Positions 47,587 to 56,997 of a stretch of DNA of 64,000 nt are shown here, in pieces. This DNA comes from Priestia aryabhattai (GTDB lineage Bacteria; Bacillota; Bacilli; Bacillales; Bacillaceae_H): positions 1-64,000 of the forward strand of contig NZ_JAMBOQ010000004.1 in the NCBI RefSeq assembly GCF_023715685.1. The letters are read 5' to 3'. Position 1 is the first letter of the stretch; each line of letters opens with the position of its first letter. Below the pieces are notes generated by a model. The model did no database searches and had not been told where the DNA came from. It saw only the letters and a list, made by a program, of their open reading frames with translations. Made by a program: the position numbers and the translations under genes.

Positions 47587-48870
47587 ATGTTTTCACAAGG
47601 AAAAGGCATTGTCATTTTATTTTTGTTTTTAGCAGGAATTATTAATTACCTAGATCGTTCTGCATTATCGATTGCAGCTCCTTTTATTCAAGATGATTTA
47701 TCTCTTACGCCCACTGAGATGGGAATTATTTTTAGTAGTTTCTCTGTAGGTTATGCAATTTTCAACTTCCTTGGAGGAATGGCTTCTGACAAATATGGTG
47801 CTAAGCTAACGCTTTTTGTAGCTATGATTGTATGGTCAATATTTAGCGGTGCTCTTGTCATTGCTGTAGGCTTTGCAAGTATGATTGCTATTCGAGTTTT
47901 ATTTGGGATGGGTGAAGGTCCACTCTCCGCTACAATAAGTAAAATGGTAAATAACTGGTTTCCATCAAGCAATCGTGCAACTGTTATTGGTTTGACTAAC
48001 AGCGGTACACCCCTTGGAGGAGCTATCTCTGGTCCGATCGTTGGTTTTATTGCCATTGCATATGGCTGGAAAGTGTCCTTTATTGCCATTATGTTAATTG
48101 GAATCATTTGGGCTGTTTGCTGGTGGAAATTTGTTAAAGAAAAGCCTTCGAATACATCAGAAGAGATGAAGATGCAAGAAATTCCTGCAGCAACAGAAAG
48201 TAAATTGAAGCTAACTTTTTACTTGAAACATAAAACTGTGTTATTTACAGCATTTGCGTTTTTTGCTTACAACTACATTTTGTTCTTTTTCCTAACTTGG
48301 TTTCCAAGTTACTTAGTAGATGCGCGCGGCCTTAGTGTTAAAGAAATGAGTATTACTACCGTCATTCCTTGGATTCTCGGTTTTATTGGTCTGGCTCTAG
48401 GAGGCTTTGTATCGGATTTCTTCTCCAAAAAATTCGCTCAAAAAGGAGTGCTGTTCTCACGTAAGCTGGTGCTTGTCACATGTTTATTTTTATCAGCCGT
48501 TTGTATAGGTGTAGCAGGCCTTGTAACAACTACAGTCAGTGCGGTCACACTCGTTGCACTTTCCGTATTCTTTCTGTACTTAACAGGAGCTATCTACTGG
48601 GCAATCGTTAACGATGTAGTAGACAAAAATAACGTTGGATCCGTAGGAGGGTTTATGCACTTCTTGGCTAATACGGCTGGAATCATTGGTCCTACGTTAA
48701 CCGGTTTCCTTGTTGAGAGATCAGGAACTTACACTGCTGCCTTTTTACTTGCTGGAGGATTAGCAGTATTTGCCTCACTTGCGGTTATTCGATTTGTACG
48801 TCCAATTGTAAAACCAACAGCACAATTTGTTTCCAAAGATGTTAATTTGAATTCTAAGACAGGGCTGTAG
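47587..48870 (+). CDS. MFS sugar-acid transporter (ACS family, ExuT/GudP-like)
   Basis: A 427-residue, 12-span transporter of the anion:cation symporter family. Its first span has the conserved INYLDRSALSIAAP, followed by GMASDKYGAK in loop 2-3 and GMGEGPLSATISKMVNNWFP, typical of hexuronate and glucarate carriers. It probably imports a hexuronate or aldonate with protons. AAAGGGGGG precedes the ATG. It has its own operator and cre-like site and a strong terminator, so it is a separate unit from the LacI gene or only partly co-transcribed. Confidence 0.85.
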   Translation: MFSQGKGIVILFLFLAGIINYLDRSALSIAAPFIQDDLSLTPTEMGIIFSSFSVGYAIFNFLGGMASDKYGAKLTLFVAMIVWSIFSGALVIAVGFASMIAIRVLFGMGEGPLSATISKMVNNWFPSSNRATVIGLTNSGTPLGGAISGPIVGFIAIAYGWKVSFIAIMLIGIIWAVCWWKFVKEKPSNTSEEMKMQEIPAATESKLKLTFYLKHKTVLFTAFAFFAYNYILFFFLTWFPSYLVDARGLSVKEMSITTVIPWILGFIGLALGGFVSDFFSKKFAQKGVLFSRKLVLVTCLFLSAVCIGVAGLVTTTVSAVTLVALSVFFLYLTGAIYWAIVNDVVDKNNVGSVGGFMHFLANTAGIIGPTLTGFLVERSGTYTAAFLLAGGLAVFASLAVIRFVRPIVKPTAQFVSKDVNLNSKTGL

Positions 48871-48879
48871 AATTAGATA

Positions 48880-48924
48880 AAAGGGTACAAGCACATCGTC
48901 ACTTATGTGCTTGTACCTTTTTTT
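48880..48924. terminator. Terminator after the transporter gene
   Basis: AAGGGTACAAGCACAT / ATGTGCTTGTACCTTTTTTT; also usable by the convergent AraC gene. Confidence 0.92.
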
Positions 48925-48936
48925 GTATTACTTCGT

Positions 48937-49803
48937 TTATATGTTACTTGTGTCATTTTTCTTTCTATAGATAGCTGGAGTTATATTCATATATTTTTTA
49001 AACATTCGATAAAAATGAGGGTTACTTTCAAATCCACACATTTCAGCGATATGGGAAATTGTATAATTGGTTTTTAGTAAAAGTTCTTTCGATTTAATAA
49101 TCCGCTTTGTATTGATATAGACAGTTAACCCTATCCCTGTTGTTTCCTTGAAAACCCTGCTGAAGTGAGAAGGACTGACTAAACATTTATCTGCAAGAGT
49201 TGTCAATGAGAGAGGTTCATGTAGATGTTCGTTTATATGACGTAAAATGTCTGCAATCCACTCTACCTTATACGTATTATTTTTTACAGCTCCCTTGCTT
49301 TTGGCGTGAGTACGATATAACTCTAGCATCATCTGGTGAACAATCAGTAGGACATAATGCTTTGAACCCGGTTCTTCGTTAGTTATTTCCTCATAAATTT
49401 GTATAAGCAATTTTTCGATTTGTTGTTTTTCCTCTGATTGCAACGAAATTTTATAGTTTTTACCCTTTTTTACTACGTCAAAAATACTAAAATAAGAAAA
49501 AGAATCATTAATCAAATCCTTATAGATTAACATAGGGCTAAAAAAAAGAATAGTAGACGTTACAGGGTTTTCTTTATCTGGCATCGCTCGATGAATTGTA
49601 TTATTAGGAATTAAAAAAATATCTCCTTGATTCATTTCGTAAAAAATATCACCTACAAAAAAAGTTCCTTTTCCTCCATAAACGTACACCATCTCATAAT
49701 AATCATGCATATGGTTAGATAATTCTTTTTGAGGACTTTTCGTATCCTTATAGACAAATAAAAATGGAAAATTGCTGTGTAATTCACTTTTTAAGTTACT
49801 CAT
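48937..49803 (-). CDS. AraC-family regulator with cupin domain
   Basis: A 288-residue regulator. The N-terminal cupin (about 10-100) shows HMHDYYEMVYVYGGKGTFFV and MNQGDIFLIPNNTIHRAMP, a likely sugar-acid pocket. The C-terminal double helix-turn-helix reads PLSLTTLADKCLVSPSHFSR, VYINTKRIIKSKELLL and ISHIAEMCGFESNPHFYRMF. I start at MSNLKSEL after AGGAGGT. It is divergent from uxaA with 165 bases between, so it probably activates the uxaA-dehydrogenase-uxaB operon. The effector is unknown. Confidence 0.85.
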   Translation of the reverse strand: MSNLKSELHSNFPFLFVYKDTKSPQKELSNHMHDYYEMVYVYGGKGTFFVGDIFYEMNQGDIFLIPNNTIHRAMPDKENPVTSTILFFSPMLIYKDLINDSFSYFSIFDVVKKGKNYKISLQSEEKQQIEKLLIQIYEEITNEEPGSKHYVLLIVHQMMLELYRTHAKSKGAVKNNTYKVEWIADILRHINEHLHEPLSLTTLADKCLVSPSHFSRVFKETTGIGLTVYINTKRIIKSKELLLKTNYTISHIAEMCGFESNPHFYRMFKKYMNITPAIYRKKNDTSNI

Positions 49804-49914
49804 GAAATCCACCTCCTCTTTTTACTAATTTATATCAAAAAACAGTATAAATACAGCAAAAACCGCAATTTTTATTTCAAGTATTGATGGTACTATATAA
49901 ATATATTCGCAAAA

Positions 49915-49928
49915 TGAAAACGTTATCT
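49915..49928. promoter_or_regulatory. cre-like site upstream of uxaA
   Basis: TGAAAACGTTATCT matches the cre consensus except the last base (T for A). It lies 41 bases before the uxaA ATG. Confidence 0.5.
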
Positions 49929-49968
49929 TTTTAGAGCATCTAAATATGAGGCAAATGGAGGGGGAAAA

Positions 49969-51474
49969 ATGAGTAAGGTTATTCAATTACATTCAAAAGA
50001 CAGTGTTGTTATTTCTATAAAGGAAATTGCCAAAGGTGAAGTTATAAACGTGCAAGGCGAGGGTAAAAACAGCATTGAAATTCCTATTCGTACTGATATT
50101 CCTAGAGGTCATAAAATTTTAGTAAAGCCCCGAAAAAAAGGTGAGGACATCTTTAAATATGGATACTCAATTGGGAAAGCTAAAACAGATTTAGAAGAAG
50201 GAGAGTGGATTCATACTCATAATTTACAATCCGGATTAAGTGGTGTTCTGAATTATGAGTACCAGCCAATTACTCAACCAAATATTCCAAAAGCTTTGAA
50301 TTATACGTTTCAAGGATATATTCGTGAAAATGGCGAAGTAGGAATTCGTAATGAAATTTGGATTATTAATACGGTTGGGTGTATTAATAAAACGTGTGAA
50401 CTTCTAGCTAAAATGGCGACTGAACAGTTCAGAGATGAAAGAGTGGATGGAATTTATCATTTTCCTCACCCATACGGCTGCTCGCAATTAGGAGATGATC
50501 TCACAAATACACAAAAGCTTTTAGCTGCTTTAACTCAGCATCCAAATGCTGCGGGTATTCTAGTCGTTGGATTAGGTTGTGAAAATAATCAAATTGAAGC
50601 GTTTAAAGAGGTTATTGGTGAGTATGCGACAGGTCGTATTAAATTCCTTAAAGCACAAGAAGTTGAAGACGAATTAGAAAAAGGAATATCTCTTATTTCG
50701 GAGTTAGTAGCACATGCTAATCAATATGAACGCCAACCTATCCCTCTTTCAAAACTAAAAATAGGTTTGAAGTGTGGAGGATCAGATGGTTTCTCAGGTA
50801 TTACAGCGAACCCGTTAGTTGGAGCAGTTTCTGATATAGTCGTTGCTAGTGGAGGAACAGCTATTTTAACAGAAGTACCAGAAATGTTTGGTGCGGAAAC
50901 GATTCTAATGAGTCGGGCTAAGAATGAAGAAACGTTTAACAAAATTACAAATCTAGTTAATGATTTTAAAGAATATTTTATTCGGCATAATCAAGAAATT
51001 TATGAAAATCCATCCCCAGGAAATAAAGACGGTGGAATTAGCACTCTAGAGGAAAAATCTCTTGGTTGTACACAAAAAGGAGGGAATTCTAGAGTTGAAG
51101 ATGTTGTTCCATATGGTGAGCGGGTAATCAAATCAGGATTGAACCTAGTAAATGCCCCTGGAAATGATTTGATTTCCGTAACAGCATTAGCTGCAGCGGG
51201 TGCTCATATTGTGTTGTTTACAACGGGGAGAGGTACACCATTTGGAGGTCCCGTACCTACAGTGAAGATATCTACAAACTCCGAGTTAGCACATCGCAAA
51301 AAACATTGGATTGATTATAATGCAGGCAGGCTAATTGAAGATCAAACCATAGAGGAACTAAAGCATGATTTATTGCAGTATATTTTGAATGTTGCTTCAG
51401 GTCAAACTCAAACAAATAATGAACGTTTAGGCTTTCGAGAAATTAGTATTTTTAAAGAAGGCGTCATTCTCTAA
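49969..51474 (+). CDS. uxaA: Altronate dehydratase
   Basis: A 501-residue iron-dependent dehydratase converting D-altronate to KDG. The N-terminal SAF domain (1-90; HKILVKPRKKGEDIFKYGYS) is fused to the catalytic UxaA_C part, with GYIRENGEVGIRNEIWIINT, cysteines in HPYGCSQLGDD and GLGCENNQ, and LKCGGSDGFSGITANPLVGA. Length fits E. coli UxaA (about 495). GGAGGGGG precedes the ATG. It is the first gene of the second catabolic operon and is followed 50 bases later by a zinc dehydrogenase. Confidence 0.92.
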   Translation: MSKVIQLHSKDSVVISIKEIAKGEVINVQGEGKNSIEIPIRTDIPRGHKILVKPRKKGEDIFKYGYSIGKAKTDLEEGEWIHTHNLQSGLSGVLNYEYQPITQPNIPKALNYTFQGYIRENGEVGIRNEIWIINTVGCINKTCELLAKMATEQFRDERVDGIYHFPHPYGCSQLGDDLTNTQKLLAALTQHPNAAGILVVGLGCENNQIEAFKEVIGEYATGRIKFLKAQEVEDELEKGISLISELVAHANQYERQPIPLSKLKIGLKCGGSDGFSGITANPLVGAVSDIVVASGGTAILTEVPEMFGAETILMSRAKNEETFNKITNLVNDFKEYFIRHNQEIYENPSPGNKDGGISTLEEKSLGCTQKGGNSRVEDVVPYGERVIKSGLNLVNAPGNDLISVTALAAAGAHIVLFTTGRGTPFGGPVPTVKISTNSELAHRKKHWIDYNAGRLIEDQTIEELKHDLLQYILNVASGQTQTNNERLGFREISIFKEGVIL

Positions 51475-51524
51475 TATGCGTGTATTGAATAAAAGAATCT
51501 TAAATTGAAATGGAGAGATAAAGC

Positions 51525-52538
51525 ATGAAAAGCATTGTATGTGAACAGCCCAACCAGTTGAAAAAAGTGGAAAGTAAAAGACCTATCCCCCAGGCAGAAG
51601 AAGCATTAATTCGTATTCAACGTATTGGGATATGTGGTACAGACATTCATGCCTATGAAGGAAACCAGCCCTTTTTCACTTACCCTCGTGTACTCGGTCA
51701 TGAATTGTCAGGATACATTGAATTTATTCCTCACAATGAGTTGGGATTAAAAGCTGGTGATCAAGTCTCCATTATCCCTTATATGGAATGTGGAAAATGC
51801 ATTGCTTGTAGAAATGGAAAAACAAATTGCTGTACAGATATGAAAGTATTAGGTGTACATATTGAAGGAGGAATGAGTGAGTGGATTACGGTTCCTTATA
51901 CGCATTTAGTGAGAGCTGAGGGACTAACACTTGACCAAGCTGCAATGGTGGAACCATTAAGTATAGGAGCTCATGCAGTTAGACGCGCTGAGATTCAGCA
52001 AGGAGAGTTTGTCTTAGTTATTGGTGCTGGTCCTATTGGTTTAGGGGTGATGGCATTTGCTAAAGACCAAGGAGCAAAAGTCATAGCAATGGATGTAAAT
52101 AACGAGCGCTTAGCATTTGCCAGTGAATGGGCTAAAGTGGACTATACGCTAAATGTTCTTAATAATCCGTTTGATAAATTAGTAGAGTTAACAAATGCAG
52201 AGATGCCAACAATAGTATTTGATGCAACGGGCAATGCTAAATCAATGACAGAGGCATTTAACTATTCGGCTCATGGCGGAAAATTAATATACGTAGGTCT
52301 AGTGAAAGCAGACATCTCATTTAACGATCCAGAATTCCATAAAAGGGAGCTGACGCTGATGGGAAGCAGGAATGCTACGTTAGAAGATTTTCATTATGTA
52401 GTAGACACTCTGAAATGCAACAAAGTAGATTTAAATCGCTATATTACGCACCGAGCACAGTTTGATCAACTAATTGAACAGTTTGAAGACTGGTTAACTC
52501 CTGAAGCAAATGTGATTAAAGCTATTGTAGAAATATAA
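51525..52538 (+). CDS. Zinc-dependent dehydrogenase, probable L-galactonate 5-dehydrogenase
   Basis: A 337-residue medium-chain dehydrogenase. Catalytic zinc ligands are in RIGICGTDIHAYEGNQPFFT and VLGHELSGYI; structural zinc cysteines are CGKCIACRNGKTNCC; the nucleotide site is VLVIGAGPIGLGVMAFAK. It resembles the E. coli LgoD (YjjN) type, which oxidises L-galactonate to D-tagaturonate. Being directly between uxaA and uxaB, whose products handle altronate and tagaturonate, strongly supports this. Other polyol substrates cannot be excluded. Confidence 0.83.
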   Translation: MKSIVCEQPNQLKKVESKRPIPQAEEALIRIQRIGICGTDIHAYEGNQPFFTYPRVLGHELSGYIEFIPHNELGLKAGDQVSIIPYMECGKCIACRNGKTNCCTDMKVLGVHIEGGMSEWITVPYTHLVRAEGLTLDQAAMVEPLSIGAHAVRRAEIQQGEFVLVIGAGPIGLGVMAFAKDQGAKVIAMDVNNERLAFASEWAKVDYTLNVLNNPFDKLVELTNAEMPTIVFDATGNAKSMTEAFNYSAHGGKLIYVGLVKADISFNDPEFHKRELTLMGSRNATLEDFHYVVDTLKCNKVDLNRYITHRAQFDQLIEQFEDWLTPEANVIKAIVEI

Positions 52539-52589
52539 TCAATCACTATGAAAAGCTAAGCAATTCATTATACAAAGGAGGAATCTACA

Positions 52590-54083
52590 TTGAATAATTC
52601 ACAAGATACTTTAAACCCACTTAATAAAAAGACCGCTCCTATTCAAGATAACTATGTAGGCTTAGAATATCCTATAAAAGTGTTACAGATTGGAGAAGGA
52701 AATTTCCTGCGTGGCTTCTGTGACTGGATGATTCATCAATGCAACAAGAAAGGCTATTTTCAAGGAAGTATTGCTGTCACGCAGCCTCGACCTGCGGGGA
52801 AAGAGAAAATAGACAAATTGAAGGAGCAAGATGGACTCTATACCTTGCTTACACGTGGAGTGGAAAACGGAGATACGGTTACGTCTAGTGAAGTAATTTC
52901 TGTTTTCTCCCAAGTCATTAATCCATACGAAGAGTGGAATACCTTTTTACAATTAGCAGCAAATCCTACATTGGAATTTGTAATCTCTAATACGACGGAA
53001 GCGGGACTTAACTATCAGCCAACTTTATTAGAAGAAGGTGTCCCAATTCAATCATTTCCGGGAAAATTAACACTCTTTTTGTACCATCGCTATTTGCATT
53101 TCAGTGGAAATACAAAAAAAGGGTTAACTATGCTTCCGTGTGAACTTCTTGAAAAAAATGGAGATACCTTAAAAGAATGCGTGCTCCGTTATAGTAAAGA
53201 GTGGGAGTTACCTGAAGCATTTATAAAATGGATAAAAGAACATAATTTATTCCTTAATTCGTTGGTAGATCGAATAGTCACAGGATTTCCTAAGGCAGAA
53301 GCAGAAGCTTTATTTACAGCATGGGGATATGAGGATTTCTTACTGAATACAGCAGAACCTTATCATTTTTGGGCTATAGAAGGAAACAGTGAATTAGATC
53401 ATCGCCTTCCTTTTAAAAAAGCCGGTTTAAATGTGCATTGGGTGAAGGATTTATCTCCTTACCAAACACGAAAAGTCCGTATCTTAAATGGGGCTCATAC
53501 ACTTATGGCATTACGTGGAATTTTGTCAGGAGTCGAAACAGTAAAAGAATTTATGGAAAACGCCAACTTTAATCACTTTCTGCATGAAGTAATAAAAAAA
53601 GAAGTTATTCCTTCTACCCAAGGTGATTTTAATGAAAATAAAGTATACGCAGAAGAGGTATTTGAACGATTCACCAATCCATTTATTCATCATCGTCTTG
53701 CTGATATTTCATTAAACAGCTTATCAAAATTCAAGCATCGTCTACTGCCCACTTTAAAAAGCTATGTCGACCTAAACAGAGCACTTCCTCTTGGAATTGT
53801 TCAAGCCTTTGCAGTGCTTATTCGTTTTTATAAAGTAGAGAAGCTTAAAGGCACTTGGACAGGAGAAGGTTTTAAGGGCCAACCATATATATTAAAAGAT
53901 GAAGAATATATTTTAGAGTTTTATAGAGACCAGTGGTTGCAATATCAAAAAAATCAGATTTCTCTCTTGCAACTGGTTGAAAATATCCTAGGGAATAAAG
54001 ATTTTTGGGATGAGGATTTGAATGGTATTAAAGGCCTCTCAAATTTGGTACATAAATACTTAAACGAGATAATAAAAGCCTAG
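52590..54083 (+). CDS. uxaB: Tagaturonate reductase (altronate oxidoreductase)
   Basis: A 497-residue mannitol-dehydrogenase-family enzyme that reduces D-tagaturonate to D-altronate with NADH. Family motifs: KVLQIGEGNFLRGFCDWMIH for cofactor binding, VISNTTEAGL, DRIVTGFPKAEAEALF, and the catalytic Lys region VRILNGAHTLMALRGILSGV. VKDLSPYQTRKVRILNG distinguishes UxaB from MtlD. The TTG start follows AAAGGAGG by nine bases. It is the last gene of the altronate arm. Confidence 0.9.
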   Translation: MNNSQDTLNPLNKKTAPIQDNYVGLEYPIKVLQIGEGNFLRGFCDWMIHQCNKKGYFQGSIAVTQPRPAGKEKIDKLKEQDGLYTLLTRGVENGDTVTSSEVISVFSQVINPYEEWNTFLQLAANPTLEFVISNTTEAGLNYQPTLLEEGVPIQSFPGKLTLFLYHRYLHFSGNTKKGLTMLPCELLEKNGDTLKECVLRYSKEWELPEAFIKWIKEHNLFLNSLVDRIVTGFPKAEAEALFTAWGYEDFLLNTAEPYHFWAIEGNSELDHRLPFKKAGLNVHWVKDLSPYQTRKVRILNGAHTLMALRGILSGVETVKEFMENANFNHFLHEVIKKEVIPSTQGDFNENKVYAEEVFERFTNPFIHHRLADISLNSLSKFKHRLLPTLKSYVDLNRALPLGIVQAFAVLIRFYKVEKLKGTWTGEGFKGQPYILKDEEYILEFYRDQWLQYQKNQISLLQLVENILGNKDFWDEDLNGIKGLSNLVHKYLNEIIKA

Positions 54084-54103
54084 TAAATAACGGAATGATA
54101 AAA

Positions 54104-54150
54104 GAAAAGAGAAACATGAGGGAGAAGATACACCTCTTTCACGTTTCTCT
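54104..54150. terminator. Terminator between uxaB and CYP106A1
   Basis: An imperfect hairpin AGAGAAAC ... GTTTCTCT with inner GAGGGAG/CCTCTTT pairing. The minus strand runs into TTTTCTTTT. Confidence 0.65.
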
Positions 54151-54171
54151 GCTTTGTCTTGTACATAAACT

Positions 54172-55404
54172 TTATCTGTACACCGTCATGGGCAAGTATG
54201 TTAAAGATTGACCCGTAGCTGAAGCTGTTAAATGCGATTCTAATTCAAAATCTTCAAATGGTTCGATGTGAGAAAATGCCTCTAAAAATGCTTCTAATAT
54301 GATTTTCATTTCAAGTCGGGCAAGAGGGGCGCCTAAACAAAAATGAGGTCCGTTTCCAAATGTTAAGTGCTTTTTATTGGTTGGACGGTGAATATCTACA
54401 GAAAAAGGGTTTTCAAACATATTTTCATCCATATTACATGCACTCATCCACGCAATAACTACATCTCCTTTTTTTAGCTTAACGCCTAATAACTCGTTAT
54501 CTTGTTTAACCGTGCGATCTCGTCTGGAGATGTGAAACCGATATCGAAGCATTTCTTCTACTGCTTTTGGAGCTAACTCTCTATTGTTTCTCAGCTCGCT
54601 GTATAACGACTTGTCGTCATATAAGAAAGAATAAAACATATTTGCAATGGCGTGACTTGTGGTTTCAACTCCTGCACCTAAAAGCAGCATGGTAGCGTGC
54701 ACAATTTCTTCATCTGTGAATTTTTCACCATCAACTTCCGCTTGAATTAAGTCTGAGATAATATCATCAGAAAGGTTAGAACGCTTTTCAATAACAATAG
54801 GATAGAGGTATTGAAAATATTCTGCTCCTGCACGTTGTTTTTCTTGTTCAATCTCTGCTAATCTTTCTTGGTCATAAGGCTGAAAGAGAATATCTACCCA
54901 TTTTTTGAACTGATATCGATCTTTTACCGGTACGCCGAATAGATCTGCTATAACTAAGCTAGGAAAAGGAGAGGATAAATCTTCAACAATATTAATAGTT
55001 GAATTCTTTTGTATCGCTTCTACAAGGTCTGCTGCAATTTGTTTGATTCGCGGTTCCCAGTTTTTTAAACTACGAGGAGTAAAGGCTGCAGCAAGCAAAG
55101 ATCGAGCTTTCCGGTGATCAGGAGGATCTAAGTTTGTGAGATTAGTAATTGGAGATGTGCTTTTTTTCTTACTATTATCTCCAACAAAAATAGTCGTTCT
55201 TTGTCCATCGCTTGAAAAAAATTCGTAGTTGCTCAAGACTTGTTTAACATGGTCGTATTTAAATACATTCCATGTGTTTGTTTTTTCATGAAAATAAACA
55301 GGGTGGTTGTTCAGCATTTCTTTATACCATTCAATAGGGAAAAACTCTTCTGCACGTGATTGGAATTTTGGAATTTCTGTAACGGGAATGACTTCTTTGT
55401 TCAT
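54172..55404 (-). CDS. cyp106A1: Cytochrome P450 CYP106A1 (steroid/terpenoid hydroxylase)
   Basis: A 410-residue soluble class-I P450. The I-helix oxygen-binding motif is GAGVETTSHA, the K-helix ExxR is EEMLRYR, and the heme loop FGNGPHFCLGAPLAR carries the Cys ligand. I recognise the N-terminus MNKEVIPVTEIPKFQSRAEE and length as those of CYP106A1 of Bacillus megaterium, which hydroxylates steroids and terpenoids with external ferredoxin partners. AAAGGAGG precedes the ATG. No redox partner gene is nearby. The native substrate is not known. Confidence 0.92.
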   Translation of the reverse strand: MNKEVIPVTEIPKFQSRAEEFFPIEWYKEMLNNHPVYFHEKTNTWNVFKYDHVKQVLSNYEFFSSDGQRTTIFVGDNSKKKSTSPITNLTNLDPPDHRKARSLLAAAFTPRSLKNWEPRIKQIAADLVEAIQKNSTINIVEDLSSPFPSLVIADLFGVPVKDRYQFKKWVDILFQPYDQERLAEIEQEKQRAGAEYFQYLYPIVIEKRSNLSDDIISDLIQAEVDGEKFTDEEIVHATMLLLGAGVETTSHAIANMFYSFLYDDKSLYSELRNNRELAPKAVEEMLRYRFHISRRDRTVKQDNELLGVKLKKGDVVIAWMSACNMDENMFENPFSVDIHRPTNKKHLTFGNGPHFCLGAPLARLEMKIILEAFLEAFSHIEPFEDFELESHLTASATGQSLTYLPMTVYR

Positions 55405-55521
55405 ATGATCTTATTCCTCCTTTAGAATAGGTATAGATTTGGAATCTAATAGCTATATAGCTCAGCAGTTGTCACTTGCTAGATAAATAATTACTTTGTT
55501 GAATTGTACTTTTTAGATGTT

Positions 55522-56775
55522 TTAAAAAATAACCGGCAATGAAGTTACTCCTTGTGAGCTCAGTGTAAAATGTAAATTTACTTCTTCCCGAGGAATGGAA
55601 AGGCGCAGATTAGGCATACGTCTTAGTAGAGTAGAAAAGGCAACATCTGCTTCTATACGAGCTAGTGGAGCTCCTAAGCACATATGAATACCATGACCAA
55701 AGGCCAAGTGGCGCTTGATAGGGCGCATAATATCAAGTTCCTCCGCATCTATAAACTGCTGCTCATCACGATTTGCTGACTTTAAGACAGGAATTACCAT
55801 GTCGCCTTTTTTAATCTGTTGACCGCCCAATTCAAGATCTTTTGTAGCATAACGAGGTCCTGAAATAGTGGCTGGTCCATTAAAACGAAGCAATTCTTCA
55901 ACAGCTGACGATACTAAGGCAGGGTCGGCTTTAATTTTTTTCAGCTGTTCAGGATGATCAAATAACATTAAAGATCCGGTCGCGATTAAATTTGATGTAG
56001 TCTCATGACCAGCAAAAATTAATAATGTAATCATTGAAAGCAATTCTGTTTCACTTAAGCGATCTCCTTCTTCTTCAATCGCGACTAACTGACTTATTAA
56101 GTCGTCGGCAGGGTGCTTACGCTTAGCATCTACCAACTGCATGGTGTACGTTCCAAAAGCTTTTATTTGCTTTTCCACGCCAGGATCTCTTCTCCCTAAG
56201 CTCAGCCCTCTTGCAATAGCAGCAGACCAGCCGTGAATTTTTTCTTTATCTTCTTTTGGAACACCAAGCATGTCAGAAATAACGTTGATGGGTAATGGAA
56301 AGGCGTAGTCTTTAACAAGATCCATTTTCCCTTTGTCATGTACTTCATCGAGTAACTCATCGGCTATTTCCTGTACACGTGGACGTAAGCTTTCCATGTA
56401 TCTTGGCGTAAATGCTTTTGATACAAGCGTGCGTAGGCGTCGGTGATCTGGATCATCAACAGAAAGCATCGATTGTCCTCCAAAGAATGTAGGGGGATCG
56501 GACTCATCAGCTTTATGTTTTCGCGTATCATGATTTTTGCTAACAGAACTTTGGTCTACCGTAAAATGATGGTGATCTTTTAGAACTTGCATAGCCTCTT
56601 CCATACGAGTCACTACCCAAGCCTGAGTTTTTATTTCTTCCATCGGAGAAGGAATAGGAATAACGGCGCCCATCTCCCGCATTTTCGAAAATAACACAAA
56701 TGGATTTTTACAGCTCTTACCACTAAATAAGTCTAAAACTTCCTTATCTTCTACGGTTTTATCTAGGTTTTTCAC
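55522..56775 (-). CDS. Cytochrome P450, CYP107-like
   Basis: A 417-residue soluble P450: I-helix FAGHETTSNL, ExxR in EELLRF, heme loop FGHGIHMCLGAPLAR, and the helix-C motif DDPDHRRLRTLVSKAFTPRY. The overall pattern is CYP107/CYP109-like. The GTG start follows AAAGGA. It is transcribed toward CYP106A1, with a 117-base gap, and is divergent from a TetR gene; the long inverted repeat in between probably controls both. Substrate and exact subfamily cannot be set by eye. Confidence 0.85.
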   Translation of the reverse strand: MKNLDKTVEDKEVLDLFSGKSCKNPFVLFSKMREMGAVIPIPSPMEEIKTQAWVVTRMEEAMQVLKDHHHFTVDQSSVSKNHDTRKHKADESDPPTFFGGQSMLSVDDPDHRRLRTLVSKAFTPRYMESLRPRVQEIADELLDEVHDKGKMDLVKDYAFPLPINVISDMLGVPKEDKEKIHGWSAAIARGLSLGRRDPGVEKQIKAFGTYTMQLVDAKRKHPADDLISQLVAIEEEGDRLSETELLSMITLLIFAGHETTSNLIATGSLMLFDHPEQLKKIKADPALVSSAVEELLRFNGPATISGPRYATKDLELGGQQIKKGDMVIPVLKSANRDEQQFIDAEELDIMRPIKRHLAFGHGIHMCLGAPLARIEADVAFSTLLRRMPNLRLSIPREEVNLHFTLSSQGVTSLPVIF

Positions 56776-56837
56776 AAAAACATTCCTTTCTACATATAGT
56801 TGTAGCCGGATATAGCTTTTTTTACAGGTAATTAACC

Positions 56838-56890
56838 TATACTATTAGTACATTTTTATACTACATGTATAAAAATGTACTAATAGTATA
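56838..56890. promoter_or_regulatory. Perfect 23-bp inverted repeat operator between P450 and tetR
   Basis: Arms 56838-56860 (beginning TATACTATTAGTACATTTTT) and 56868-56890 are exact reverse complements, separated by CTACATG. AT-rich with no T-tract, it is a regulatory palindrome rather than a terminator. It lies in the 222-base gap between divergent genes and is the likely TetR site. Confidence 0.85.
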
Positions 56891-56997
56891 TAATTATTTT
56901 TACTTGTTTATCAAGGAAAAAGGATAAAATTTACGTAGGAAAAGGCAGATAAGTTATACTAAATAAAAAGTAAATTGTAAACAGAGGAGTAACAGCA

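Noticed and set aside
40650..54083. Classical glucuronate/galacturonate operon with uxaC
   Set aside because: No uronate isomerase-like sequence is present among the genes, so this simple label would be misleading for the window.
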